64,000 nt of DNA from an uncultured Roseicyclus sp. (lineage in GTDB: Bacteria; Pseudomonadota; Alphaproteobacteria; Rhodobacterales; Rhodobacteraceae), in NCBI GenBank assembly GCA_947500415.1, contig CANMRT010000003.1, positions 62,001-126,000 of the forward strand, in the 5' to 3' direction. The position numbers and the translations under genes were made by a program. Within the stretch, counting starts at the first letter, position 1. Every line of letters starts with the position of its first letter. Shown here piece by piece: positions 43,519 to 52,857 of this stretch. Under the pieces are notes generated by a model, which had not been told where the DNA came from, made no database searches, and saw only the letters and a program-made list of their open reading frames with translations.

Positions 43519-43947
43519 ATGGGCATCCAATACCTTCACACGATGGTCCGGGTGAAAGACCTCGACGCCTCCATCGCCTTCTACAAACTGCTGGGCCTGG
43601 AAGAGACGCGCCGCATCGACAGCGAGGGCGGGCGCTTCACTTTGGTCTTCATGACACCGCCCGGTCAGGAAAACGCCCATGTCGAGCTGACCTACAATTG
43701 GGACGGCGACGAGGGCCTGCCGTCGGACAGCCGCCATTTCGGCCACCTCGCTTATCGCGTCGATAATATTTACGAGATGTGCCAGCACCTGATGGACAAT
43801 GGCGTCACGATCAACCGCCCGCCCCGTGACGGGCACATGGCCTTCGTGCGCTCGCCCGACAATGTGTCGATCGAGCTGCTACAGGCAGGCGACAGCCTCG
43901 AGGCTGCGGAACCCTGGGCCTCGATGGAAAACACGGGCCATTGGTAA
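43519..43947 (+). CDS. gloA: Lactoylglutathione lyase (glyoxalase I)
   Basis: A 142-residue glyoxalase I of the Ni2+-type bacterial length. All four metal ligands are present: His7, Glu56, His76 and Glu119. It converts the methylglyoxal-glutathione hemithioacetal to S-lactoylglutathione in the cytoplasm. ATG 43519 is spaced correctly from GGGGAG; ATG 43510 is too close to it. The stop is 26 bp before the next gene's GTG. Confidence 0.92.
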   Translation: MGIQYLHTMVRVKDLDASIAFYKLLGLEETRRIDSEGGRFTLVFMTPPGQENAHVELTYNWDGDEGLPSDSRHFGHLAYRVDNIYEMCQHLMDNGVTINRPPRDGHMAFVRSPDNVSIELLQAGDSLEAAEPWASMENTGHW

Positions 43948-43973
43948 GGCTCGGATCCCTATTGGCACCTTCG

Positions 43974-44702
43974 GTGAGGGGCCCCCTCCTCAGGCTGGCG
44001 GCTTGCGCCTCAGCCTTCCTCGCAGCTGCCCCGGCTTTGGCACAAGGCCAATGCCGCCTTGCGCTGCAACTGGGGATGGACGTTTCGGCCTCCGTCGATC
44101 AGGCCGAATATCGGCTGCAGGTCGAAGGCCTGGCCTCGGCCCTGCTGGACCCGACCGTCACAGAAGCCTTCCTGAACGGTCCCGGCCCGGTCGCCCTGTC
44201 GATCTTTGAATGGTCGGGCCGGTTCCAGCAGGACGTGCTTGTGGATTGGACCATGGTGACGACCGAGGCTGATCTTCTGGCCATCGCGGAACGCATCAAC
44301 CGCTCCATCCGCGGCAACCAGGATTTCCCGACGGCGCTTGGCTATGCGCTCGGCTTTGCCTCCACCCGGTTCCGCGAGGCCCCGGCTTGCCTGTTTCAAA
44401 CGCTCGATATCTCCGGCGACGGGCAGAACAACGACGGCTTCCCGCCTTCCGCCGCCTATGAACATTTCGACTTCGACGGCGTCACGGTAAACGGATTGGC
44501 CATCGGCGGCGCCTCCCGTGAGATCGAGGACTATTTCGCCGCAGAGGTCATCCACGGCCCCGGCGCCTTCGTGGAATATGCGTTGAACCACAACACCTTC
44601 GCCGAAGTCATGCGCCGCAAGCTGGAGCGGGAGTTGCGCGCGATGATCCTGGGTGAAGCTGTGATTACGGGCCGCACCTTGCCAGCGGTGTCGGTTTTTT
44701 GA
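43974..44702 (+). CDS. DUF1194 secreted von-Willebrand-factor-A-like protein
   Basis: A 242-residue protein with a signal peptide (cleavage after APALAQ) and the DUF1194 domain, a VWA-like fold with MIDAS-type DVSASVD at the start of the mature chain and ISGDGQNNDG later. It is common in Rhodobacteraceae, with no known function. The start is uncertain: GTG 43974 gives the cleanest signal peptide; TTG 43941 would overlap gloA. Confidence 0.8.
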   Translation: MRGPLLRLAACASAFLAAAPALAQGQCRLALQLGMDVSASVDQAEYRLQVEGLASALLDPTVTEAFLNGPGPVALSIFEWSGRFQQDVLVDWTMVTTEADLLAIAERINRSIRGNQDFPTALGYALGFASTRFREAPACLFQTLDISGDGQNNDGFPPSAAYEHFDFDGVTVNGLAIGGASREIEDYFAAEVIHGPGAFVEYALNHNTFAEVMRRKLERELRAMILGEAVITGRTLPAVSVF

Positions 44703-44730
44703 GGTGTATGGCCAAGATGAAGGAACGGAC
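44703..44730. repeat. Dispersed intergenic repeat, partial copy
   Basis: GTATGGCCAAGATGAAGGAACGG matches the AAGATGAAGGAGCGG end of the copies at 7341 and 16565. The GGGGGC palindrome half is absent. It fills the 50 bp gap between convergent genes. Confidence 0.55.
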
Positions 44731-44752
44731 GTGGGTGATCGCGCCGCCCCGC

Positions 44753-45106
44753 CTAGACCGGCAGCATTGCGGCGCCAACCCGACGCCCCTCGGCCAGCAG
44801 CACATTGTAGGTGCGGCAAGCGGCAGGCGAGGCCATGACCTCCAAGCCGATACCAGCAGTCTCCAGCGCATGACGGAAAGCAGCGGGCGCATGGGCGATC
44901 TCCGCACCAGTTCCGATCAGCAGGAAATCAACCTCACCGGCCTTGGCGATCACCGCATCCGCATCCTCGAACCCGGCCCATGCGGCGACCCCGCCGGGGC
45001 TGAGCAGCACCGCGCCCTGAACCACCTCGCCCCCCACGCGGAAGAAGCCCGGCCCGTAGCCATCGACCGGTCGGCTGTCATCGAACTGCACTTCATTCAT
45101 ACGCAT
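44753..45106 (-). CDS. Mth938/DUF498-like protein
   Basis: A 117-residue protein of the Mth938 (NDUFAF3-like) fold with VDGYGPGFFRVGGEVVQGAVLLSP and the conserved DFLLIGTGAEIA. The family sits beside secDF in many alphaproteobacteria, as here; the eukaryotic homologue is a complex I assembly factor. ATG 45106 has AAGGGTGA upstream. It begins 5 bp after the TSUP gene. Confidence 0.88.
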   Translation of the reverse strand: MRMNEVQFDDSRPVDGYGPGFFRVGGEVVQGAVLLSPGGVAAWAGFEDADAVIAKAGEVDFLLIGTGAEIAHAPAAFRHALETAGIGLEVMASPAACRTYNVLLAEGRRVGAAMLPV

Positions 45107-45111
45107 CGCAT

Positions 45112-45867
45112 TCACCCTTCCCAGATTGGCAGGCCCATCACCCCGGCGGCCCCAATCAGAATATAGGCCGCCGTTTTGTAAACACCCGCAGCCTCTGGCC
45201 GGAATAGGCGCGCGCCGGTCCATGTCCCCACGGCATAAGGGATCAGCAGCAGTGCGCCAAGCCAGACGGCTGGCCCATCAATCAGCCCCTGCAGCCAAAG
45301 CATCGGCATCATCAGAAGCGAGTTGAACGTCAGAAAACACGCGAGGTTGCCGCGTGTCACAGCGACGGATTGCTCCGAGCCGAGGTTGAACAGGATCACT
45401 GGCGGGCCGTTCAACCCCGTTGATCCGCCCGTGATCCCGCTCAGCGCGCCCACGGCGGCACGCAAACCGTTGCCGCCCTTCAAGGGCACTTTCCAGCCGG
45501 CCAACAGAACCGCCAGCGTTACAAGGGTCAGGATGCAAACGAAAGTGCGGATCGTCACCTCTGGCGTGAAACGCAAAAGCGCTATGCCAAGCGGCATCGT
45601 CACCAGCGACATGCCCACCATCAGCAGGGTCTGCGGCCGGTCTGCCACCTTCCACGCCTTCGGGATTACGGTGACAAGCGACGCCAAGGCAGACAGGGAA
45701 AAGGCGGCAATCGCCAGTGGCGGCGGCAGGAAAATGACGGCCAGCGGCATGAAGACAAGGGCCGAACCGAAACCCGCGAACCCATAGACCAAAGCCGCCA
45801 GGAAGGACGCTGCACATACCCAGACGAGGCCCGGCGTCGCCAGGGCCTCGATCAGGGCCTCAGGCAT
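45112..45867 (-). CDS. TSUP-family sulfite/anion exporter-like membrane protein
   Basis: A 251-residue protein with about eight helices and the two TSUP (TauE/SafE) motifs FAGFGSALVFMP and GGSTGLNGPPVILF, one in each half. The family moves sulfur-containing anions such as sulfite or sulfoacetate. It overlaps the secF stop by 8 bp, so it is in the secDF transcript; this position between secF and the Mth938-like gene is not universal. Confidence 0.87.
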   Translation of the reverse strand: MPEALIEALATPGLVWVCAASFLAALVYGFAGFGSALVFMPLAVIFLPPPLAIAAFSLSALASLVTVIPKAWKVADRPQTLLMVGMSLVTMPLGIALLRFTPEVTIRTFVCILTLVTLAVLLAGWKVPLKGGNGLRAAVGALSGITGGSTGLNGPPVILFNLGSEQSVAVTRGNLACFLTFNSLLMMPMLWLQGLIDGPAVWLGALLLIPYAVGTWTGARLFRPEAAGVYKTAAYILIGAAGVMGLPIWEG

Positions 45868-46840
45868 CGATATTGGCGAATTGCGTGCCCGACGCGCCGC
45901 CACCATCGGACGGCTTGGACCAGTCGCGTTTCACACCCAGCATCAGGACCACGTTCTTGGCCACGTAGATCGACGAGTACGTACCGACGATCACACCCCA
46001 AAGGATCGCGAAGACGAAGCCCCGGATCACGTCGCCGCCCAGAACCAGCAGGGCAATCAGCGCCAAGGCGGTGGTGCCGGAGGTCATCAAGGTCCGGCTC
46101 AGCGTTTCATTGGCGCTGAGGTTCATGACGTCCCGCAACGCGCGCTGCTTGTACTTGATCAGGTTCTCGCGCAGGCGGTCGAAGATCACCACGGTATCGT
46201 TGATTGAATAGCCCACGATGGTCAGAAGCGCCGCGATGGTGGCCAGATCAAAGCGGATCTGGAACAGGCTGAAGACGCCAATCGTCAGGATCACGTCATG
46301 GATCAGGGCCGCCACCGCGCCGACCGAGAACTGCCATTCGAACCGCAACCAGATGTAGACGAGGATCGCCCCGAGCGAGGCGAGAACCGCGATGATCGCC
46401 GTCTGGATCAGCTCACCCGACACCTTGGGACCAACGGATTCCACGGACGGAAAGGTCATCTCGCTGTCCACATTGGCCAGCAGTGCCGTTTCAATCGCTT
46501 CGATGGTCTCCGGCGTGACCGCCTCAACGCCTTCCTGCGCCTGAATGCGCACGGTGACGACGTATTGGTCCTCATCGAAATTCGGGTCGAACACGCGAGA
46601 GATCACCACATCGCCCAGGTCCAGATCCTCCAGCGCCGCGCGGTAGTCGGCCACATCGACCTCAACCGTCGCATCCGTACGGATCGTCGTGCCGCCCAGA
46701 AAGTCGATGCCGAAGTTCAGGCCGACCATCAGCCAGATCGCAATCGACGCGACCATGGCCAAGCAAGACGCGCCGAACGTGACCTTGGCGTATTTGAAGA
46801 AATCGAAGTTGGTTTCCTGCGGAACGAGACGAAGACGCAT
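45860..46840 (-). CDS. secF: Protein translocase subunit SecF
   Basis: A 326-residue inner-membrane protein of the SecDF complex, which uses the proton gradient to help proteins leave the Sec channel. It has six helices, a periplasmic domain after the first helix, and the SecF motifs FGIDFLGGTTIR and YSINDTVVIFDRLREN. It lies 3 bp after secD. Confidence 0.96.
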   Translation of the reverse strand: MRLRLVPQETNFDFFKYAKVTFGASCLAMVASIAIWLMVGLNFGIDFLGGTTIRTDATVEVDVADYRAALEDLDLGDVVISRVFDPNFDEDQYVVTVRIQAQEGVEAVTPETIEAIETALLANVDSEMTFPSVESVGPKVSGELIQTAIIAVLASLGAILVYIWLRFEWQFSVGAVAALIHDVILTIGVFSLFQIRFDLATIAALLTIVGYSINDTVVIFDRLRENLIKYKQRALRDVMNLSANETLSRTLMTSGTTALALIALLVLGGDVIRGFVFAILWGVIVGTYSSIYVAKNVVLMLGVKRDWSKPSDGGGASGTQFANIDA

Positions 46841-46843
46841 GGC

Positions 46844-48520
46844 TTAAACCTCGATTTTCTTTGGACGGCGGCGTTCAAACCAGAAAACGATCAAAAGCCG
46901 CGTGACATAGATCGCCGTGAAGACCGAGGTGACGATCCCGATCCCCAGCGTGACGGAGAAGCCGCGCACGGGGCCGGAGCCCAGCACGAACAGGATCGTG
47001 GCGATGATGAAGGTCGTGATGTTGGCGTCAATAATGGCCGATAGCGCGCGCTCATACCCCAACTCGATGGCCCGCGCGGGGCCCTTCGCCGTCTTCAACT
47101 CTTCCCGGATCCGCTCGAAGACCAGCACATTCGCGTCCACCGCCATACCGATGGTCAGCACGATCCCGGCAATGCCCGGCAGGGTCAGCGTGGCCCCGAT
47201 CAGCGAAAGCACCCCAAAGATCAATCCGACGTTCAGGACCAGCGCGATGCTCGCAAAGACGCCGAATGTGCCATAGGCGAGGATCATGAAGAGCAGCACG
47301 GCCGCAAACGCCACCATCGCCGCGATCTGCCCCGCCTCGATGCTATCCGCGCCTAGTTCTGGGCCGATGGTGCGTTCTTCCAGGAATGTCATCTCCGCAG
47401 GAAGCGCACCCGCCCGCAGCAAGATCGCCAGCTCGGTGGAGCTCTCCACCGTGAAGTTGCCGCTGATCTGGCCCGCGCCGCCCGTGATCGCCTGCCGGAT
47501 CACCGGGGCCGAGATCACCTCTCCATCCAGCACAATCGCGAAAGGCGCGCCCACATTGGCCGCCGTATATTCCCCAAATGCCCGCGCGCCCGATGGGTTG
47601 AAGCGGAACGTCACAACCGGCAGGCCGCTCTGCTGGTCAAACGACGGCTGGCTGTCCACCAGATCATCACCCGACACCACTGGCGTCTCTTCCAGAATGT
47701 AGAACGTACCCGCGTCATCGGGGTCGATGGAGGGCAGCACGATCTGGCGGCTCTCCACATCTTCGTCAGCCGTCGCCGCGCGCCCCACAACCGGGTGGAA
47801 CGTCAATCGCGCCGTCGTGCCGATCAGGTCTTTCAACTCCTGCGCCGAGCCAATCCCCGGCACCTGGATCAGAATACGGTCCGCACCCTGCCGCTGGATC
47901 GTCGGCTCCCGCGTGCCGGCCTCATCGACCCTCCGGCGCACAATCTCGATCGATTGCTGCATCGTCCGGTCATTGGTCGCCGCCGCCTCCGCATCGCTCA
48001 ACCGCACGGTAAGCACGTCGCCCGACCCGCTCACATCCAGCGTGCTCTCGCCAATGCCACCGGTCAGGCTGACCACCGGCTGCCCCAGCGCACGAACCGC
48101 CTCAAGGGCCGCGCTCATGCCCTCCGGCTGGCTGATCCGCACCTGCAACAGGCCGGGATCCGCATCAATCCGCCGGATCGTGCCCACCGTATCGCGCACC
48201 TCGCGCAGCGCATCGCGCACCTCCGGCCACAGCGCATCCATGCGCGCCACGTAGACATCCTCAACCCGCACTTCCGCCAGCAAATGCGCACCGCCCCGCA
48301 GGTCGAGACCAAGGTTCACCAAAGTCGCCGGAAGCGCCCCGGGCCAGAGCGCCTCTTCCGCCAAAAGCTCTTCCGTTTCAAGGCCTTCACGCTCCATCTC
48401 AGCCACGGCATCATTGTGCCGTTCCACCCGCTCGTAGAAGAAATTCGGGAAGGCAAAGCTCAACCCCGCCAGAATGACGAGAATGATGAACAGCCGGTTC
48501 CAGAGCGGGATCTGCAGCAT
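46844..48520 (-). CDS. secD: Protein translocase subunit SecD
   Basis: A 558-residue partner of SecF with the N-terminal LNLGLDLRGGAHLL motif, the large periplasmic domain (about 40-360), and five more C-terminal helices with GIVLTIGMAVDANVLVFERIRE. The length is normal for alphaproteobacterial SecD. It lies 59 bp after yajC in the conserved yajC-secD-secF order. Confidence 0.96.
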   Translation of the reverse strand: MLQIPLWNRLFIILVILAGLSFAFPNFFYERVERHNDAVAEMEREGLETEELLAEEALWPGALPATLVNLGLDLRGGAHLLAEVRVEDVYVARMDALWPEVRDALREVRDTVGTIRRIDADPGLLQVRISQPEGMSAALEAVRALGQPVVSLTGGIGESTLDVSGSGDVLTVRLSDAEAAATNDRTMQQSIEIVRRRVDEAGTREPTIQRQGADRILIQVPGIGSAQELKDLIGTTARLTFHPVVGRAATADEDVESRQIVLPSIDPDDAGTFYILEETPVVSGDDLVDSQPSFDQQSGLPVVTFRFNPSGARAFGEYTAANVGAPFAIVLDGEVISAPVIRQAITGGAGQISGNFTVESSTELAILLRAGALPAEMTFLEERTIGPELGADSIEAGQIAAMVAFAAVLLFMILAYGTFGVFASIALVLNVGLIFGVLSLIGATLTLPGIAGIVLTIGMAVDANVLVFERIREELKTAKGPARAIELGYERALSAIIDANITTFIIATILFVLGSGPVRGFSVTLGIGIVTSVFTAIYVTRLLIVFWFERRRPKKIEV

Positions 48521-48579
48521 TTAGGGACCTCGAAAGGAGGGGCGTGAACCGCCCGCTTCGTCGCGCCAAACGGCGCGGA

Positions 48580-48861
48580 TTAATCGTTTGCGGGTTCGGT
48601 CTTGGAGCGGACCTGCGCAATCGTCGGACGCAGCACCCGGATGCGCACATCCTTGGCAATCTCGACCTCAACCTCGGTGTCGTCCTTCACCTTGGTGATC
48701 TTGCCAATGAGCCCGCCCTGCGTGACCACCTCGTCGCCCCGACGCAGCGCTTCAACCATCGCCTGATGCTCTTTCACCTTCTTTTGCTGAGGGCGGATCA
48801 GGAAGAAATACATGATCACGAGGATCAGGATCAGCGGGATCACCTGGCCGAAGGCTTCCAT
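48580..48861 (-). CDS. yajC: Sec translocase accessory subunit YajC
   Basis: A 93-residue single-pass membrane protein: the helix (QVIPLILILVIMYFFLI) is followed by RPQQKKVKEHQAMVEALRRGDEV and a small cytoplasmic beta domain (VVTQGGLIGKITKVKDD). It associates with SecDF. First gene of the operon; its promoter should lie between 48862 and about 49000. Confidence 0.95.
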   Translation of the reverse strand: MEAFGQVIPLILILVIMYFFLIRPQQKKVKEHQAMVEALRRGDEVVTQGGLIGKITKVKDDTEVEVEIAKDVRIRVLRPTIAQVRSKTEPAND

Positions 48862-49028
48862 GGGCTTTGGTCCTTTGTTCGTTGGGTCCGGCGGGCCTAT
48901 GCGCGCCTCAAGTCAAAATTTGCGGCACCCTAGTTGTGCGGGGGGCGGAGTGCAACGGGTGCTAGAGGGGCAGATGGGCGCGGAGGCAGTGGGGTGCAAG
49001 GCGTGACGGGCATATCACTGCCATGAGC

Positions 49029-49192
49029 GCCGCTATCGACGGGCCGGGGACTGTCGATCCGCGGTCAATTGCAGCCACTTGATGCCAGCGAAGACGCTAT
49101 TCTGCTAGTTTGGGGTGCCCCGCCCTACCAAATCGACAGGCCGCCGGACGGCCCGTCGATGGCGGGGCGGGCAAGCCCGCTGTTAACCCGCC
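49029..49192. repeat. Long multi-hairpin palindromic element, copy B
   Basis: A 164 bp element in the 386 bp gene-free stretch 48862-49247. Arms ATCGACGGGCC (49035-49045) and GGCCCGTCGAT (49150-49160) pair over a distance. Local hairpins are ATCGAC/GTCGAT (49035-49058), GGGG/CCCC (near 49113-49122), ATCGAC-GGCC/GGCC-GTCGAT (49132-49160) and GGCGGG/CCCGCC (49161-49192) with an inner GCGGGC/GCCCGC. It aligns with element A (40618), with paired base changes. The rest of the gap holds only the likely yajC promoter region. Confidence 0.8.
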
Positions 49193-49247
49193 GGGAACAC
49201 CCATCATCCGGTTGCGGGAAAACCGAAATCCACCGACACTCCACGCA

Positions 49248-50540
49248 ATGACCGAGACAACAACCCTTCCCATCCCGCCCGACACGCTCCTGATCCTCGC
49301 GGCCTTCTTCGGCCTCGTCGTGTTCAGCTACGTTATTTTCCTTATCCTGCCCGATGACCGCGACCCCAGACGCGGCAACCCGCTGACCCGCGTGAACGAT
49401 AGCCTTGGCTTCCGCGTCGAAAGCAAACTGACCGCCGCGTTCCTGTTTCTGCTGATGATGATCTACTTCGCCATCTTCGCATTCGCTGCCGTCATAGCCT
49501 TGCGCGCTTTAGGGGCCATCCTTTTCCTCCCCCTGCCCGAGGTCACCACGTCCAGCCAAAATCGCACTGGCCTCGCCTTCGGAACCCTCCTCGCCGCCAT
49601 CCTCGGCGCGCCCCTCATCGTCTGGCGCAGCTGGGTCGCCCGGAAGACAGCGGCCATCGCGGAGGAGAGCCTCTTCAACGACAAGATCAACGCAGCAGCG
49701 ACGGACTTGGCCGCACAACGGCAGGTGACGCAGTTGGTAAAGGACAAGGACGGCAACCAGACGATCCTCACCGAATGGGAAGACGACCTCGTAACCCGCG
49801 CTGCGGCGATTGACCGGCTGGAGGGGTTGGCGAAAGAGGCGATGGAACGTGACGACTATGCCCCAGCACAGCGCATTGCGCGAATGCTGTCAATTTATGT
49901 GCAAGAACTTAGCCGTCAAAACCCATCACAAGAACTTCCCGAGAACTCAAGCGAACCACAACTCAGTGCCTGGCTAAACCGACTCGGGCCAATTCGCACT
50001 GATATGGAACGAGCGGTACAGAGCCTCGGCGGGATAAACCTTGATGACGAGATTGCCATCGACGTCTTCGGCCCGAACAACATCGATCTAAGGAACTGCA
50101 ATTTGCAGGGTTTCGACCTAGAAAAGCAGAACCTCAGAGGAGCCGATTTTTTCAATTCAACGCTGCATGGAGCGAACTTGATCGCCGCAAAATTGCAAGC
50201 GGCTGACCTGTTTTCGACAGATCTGCGTGGCGCAGACTTAGAGGACGCCCAGATACAGGGCGCCGCCATTATCAAGACGAGACTTTCGGAGCACACCGAC
50301 CTAAATGGCGTCGACCTCAGAGGAGCCGCAGTTTGGGCAGCCGACCACAAATCGCTGTCGATGTTGGCGGCTCACAGCAAAGGAGCACTCCTTTTCAAAC
50401 GAAAAAGACCGACAGACTGGCTGGGTGACTGGGTCGAGATCGATGCGAACTTTTCATACAATGACCTCGTCACCCAATGGCGCGCTTGGGCCGCCACCCT
50501 CGACCCACCCGTAACCATCGCCCCCGACTATCGCCCGTAA
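49248..50540 (+). CDS. Membrane protein with C-terminal pentapeptide repeats
   Basis: A 430-residue protein. About three hydrophobic helices (12-35, 66-95 and 112-130) are followed by a charged helical region (about 135-265) and a right-handed pentapeptide-repeat segment (about 280-360; units such as [30 protein letters not shown]). The function is unknown; the layout recurs in Rhodobacteraceae. The second half is lower in G+C than the first. ATG 49248 was chosen because upstream in-frame sequence runs into element B. Confidence 0.75.
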   Translation: MTETTTLPIPPDTLLILAAFFGLVVFSYVIFLILPDDRDPRRGNPLTRVNDSLGFRVESKLTAAFLFLLMMIYFAIFAFAAVIALRALGAILFLPLPEVTTSSQNRTGLAFGTLLAAILGAPLIVWRSWVARKTAAIAEESLFNDKINAAATDLAAQRQVTQLVKDKDGNQTILTEWEDDLVTRAAAIDRLEGLAKEAMERDDYAPAQRIARMLSIYVQELSRQNPSQELPENSSEPQLSAWLNRLGPIRTDMERAVQSLGGINLDDEIAIDVFGPNNIDLRNCNLQGFDLEKQNLRGADFFNSTLHGANLIAAKLQAADLFSTDLRGADLEDAQIQGAAIIKTRLSEHTDLNGVDLRGAAVWAADHKSLSMLAAHSKGALLFKRKRPTDWLGDWVEIDANFSYNDLVTQWRAWAATLDPPVTIAPDYRP

Positions 50541-50728
50541 GCCGGGCGCAACCCACCACCCTTCCGCACAGAAATCGCCCCAAACCAGCCAATCCGTGCG
50601 AAAATCGTGTAATTATAAATGCACTACAGAAAAACTACAGAATAATTACACCACAAAACCCCCTCTTTTCCCGCCCTTCCCCCTCTGGCATACCCGCTCC
50701 ACACAACACCCATCGGAGGGCCAGAGCC

Positions 50729-52021
50729 ATGCACGACATCCGCATGATCCGCGACAATCCAGACGCCTTCGACGCGTCGATCCAGCGCCGTGGCCTCTCC
50801 CCCCAATCCGCCGCGATCCTTGCCATTGATGAGGCCCGCCGCGCCGCCATCACCGCCGCCGAAACCGCCCAGGCCGACCGCAACGCCGCCTCCAAGGAAG
50901 TGGGCAAAGCCAAGGCCAGCGGCGATGAGGCAGAATTCGAACGCCTCCGCGCGTTAGTCACTGAAAAGAAAGACGAAATCGCCCGCCTTGAGGAAGAGGC
51001 GAAGGCCAAGGATGCGGAACTCACCGCCATTCTCGAAGCCCTCCCCAACCTCCCCGCCGGCGACATTCCCGACGGCGCGGATGAGGCCGACAACGTCGAA
51101 CTCCACCGCCGCGGCACCCCGCGCGCGTTCGATTTCACGCCGCTCGAGCACTTCGATATCCCAGCCGTGAAAGACAGCATGGATTTCGAGACCGCCGCCA
51201 AACTTTCGGGCAGCCGTTTCGTCCTGATGTCCGGCGCCACCGCCCGCCTCCACCGCGCGTTGGCGCAATTTATGCTGGATATTCATACACTTGAGAACGG
51301 TCTCACCGAAGTGAACGCCCCGGTTTTGGTCCGGAATGAGACGATGTACGGCACCGGTCAGCTGCCCAAATTCGGCGAGGACAGCTACCAGACGACAAAC
51401 GGCTGGTGGCTCATTCCAACCTCCGAGGTCAGCCTCACCAACATCGTCGCAGGCCACACCCTCGACGAAGATTACCTCCCCCGTCGCTACACCGCCCACA
51501 GCCTCTGTTTCCGCTCTGAGGCAGGCTCCGCAGGCCGCGATACGGCGGGCATGTTGCGTCAGCACCAGTTCGAAAAAGTCGAAATGGTCTCCATCACCCA
51601 TCCCGATAAAAGTGATGAAGAACAACAGCGTATGCTGGGTTGTGCCGAGGGCATCCTCGACCGCCTAAACATCCCCTACCGCACCGTGGTGCTCTGCACC
51701 GGCGACATCGGCTTCGGCGCGATCCGCACCTACGATATCGAAGCCTGGCTGCCCGGTCAGAACACGTATCGTGAGATCAGCTCCGTCTCCACCTGCGGTG
51801 CCTTCCAAGCCCGCCGCATGAACGCCCGCTTCAAACCGGCGGGTGGCGGCAAGCCCGAGTTCGTCCACACCCTCAACGGCTCCGGCCTCGCCGTAGGCCG
51901 CTGCCTGATTGCGGTGCTGGAAAACGGCCAAGAAGAAGACGGCTCCGTCACTCTCCCCGAGGCGCTTCACCCCTATATGGGCGGCAAAACCCGCATCACG
52001 GTGGACGGCCAATTGGCATGA
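50729..52021 (+). CDS. serS: Seryl-tRNA synthetase
   Basis: A 430-residue class II synthetase with the N-terminal coiled-coil tRNA-binding arm (about 30-100), TSEVSLTN, motif 2 [24 protein letters not shown] and motif 3 [17 protein letters not shown]. It charges tRNA-Ser and tRNA-Sec. GGAGG lies just upstream of ATG 50729. It leads the serS-surE-pcm block. Confidence 0.97.
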   Translation: MHDIRMIRDNPDAFDASIQRRGLSPQSAAILAIDEARRAAITAAETAQADRNAASKEVGKAKASGDEAEFERLRALVTEKKDEIARLEEEAKAKDAELTAILEALPNLPAGDIPDGADEADNVELHRRGTPRAFDFTPLEHFDIPAVKDSMDFETAAKLSGSRFVLMSGATARLHRALAQFMLDIHTLENGLTEVNAPVLVRNETMYGTGQLPKFGEDSYQTTNGWWLIPTSEVSLTNIVAGHTLDEDYLPRRYTAHSLCFRSEAGSAGRDTAGMLRQHQFEKVEMVSITHPDKSDEEQQRMLGCAEGILDRLNIPYRTVVLCTGDIGFGAIRTYDIEAWLPGQNTYREISSVSTCGAFQARRMNARFKPAGGGKPEFVHTLNGSGLAVGRCLIAVLENGQEEDGSVTLPEALHPYMGGKTRITVDGQLA

Positions 52022-52057
52022 ATGGAACCGTAGACGCGCTTTCGGCGTTTCTTGCGC

Positions 52058-52801
52058 ATGACCTACATGCATGTACCCGCCCAAACCGACGCTGAACGCG
52101 ACCGCGCCCGCCTTTGGGCCATCCTAACCTTCGTGGCTGCAATCGCCTTTGCGGTAATGCCCTTCTTCGTGACGCCTTTCTCGGGCTTCGATCCGGCACG
52201 CTTCCCGGTTCCCCTTGAGGATCCACCGATTCAGCCCGCCGGTTGGGCCTTTTCGATCTGGGGGGTGATTTACGCCTGGCTCGTTGCCTCCACCGTTTTC
52301 GGCCTCATCAAGCGTGCCGATGATGTTAGGTGGGCGCCGCATCGCCCTTGGGCCTTCGCCTCGTTGGCCATCGGTGCTGCGTGGTTGCCTGTCGCCAATG
52401 CCTCCGCTGAATGGGCCACGATCCTGATCCTCGTGATGCTTGCCACCGCACTTATGGCACTGGCTAAAGCACCGCTGATCGAACGTGGGTGGGCGCGCTG
52501 GCCGTTTGGGCTCTATGCCGGTTGGCTGACGGCGGCCTCCTTTGTGTCGCTGGCGACGCTCGCGGCGGGATACGGGATTGCGACGGCTGAGGTCACAAGC
52601 TGGATCGCCCTGCCCCTTGCCGTTCTGGTCGCAACGGCCGTCACGTTGAAACTGTGGACGCCAACCTATCCGGCGGCTGCGGCCTGGGCGGCCTTCGGGA
52701 TCGCAATGGTCAATTGGCCTTCGGGCTACGCCTGGGGCGCGGCAACCGGCGCGGTCCTGCTGGGTGCCCTCGTGTCTGTGGCGCTTGCTCGCAGGCTCTG
52801 A
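52058..52801 (+). CDS. TspO/MBR-like membrane protein
   Basis: A membrane protein of about 247 residues with roughly six helices; PAGWAFSIWGVIYAWLVAST matches the TspO/tryptophan-rich sensory protein core (W-x-F-x-I-W). It is longer than the 160-residue TspO, like the extended bacterial branch. Starts at ATG 52058 or 52067 are both possible. It is inserted between serS and surE. Confidence 0.68.
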   Translation: MTYMHVPAQTDAERDRARLWAILTFVAAIAFAVMPFFVTPFSGFDPARFPVPLEDPPIQPAGWAFSIWGVIYAWLVASTVFGLIKRADDVRWAPHRPWAFASLAIGAAWLPVANASAEWATILILVMLATALMALAKAPLIERGWARWPFGLYAGWLTAASFVSLATLAAGYGIATAEVTSWIALPLAVLVATAVTLKLWTPTYPAAAAWAAFGIAMVNWPSGYAWGAATGAVLLGALVSVALARRL

Positions 52802-52857
52802 CGCGCTAGCCTACACCACCGCTGGACGCCCCTTGGCCGACCCGCTACACCGCGACC

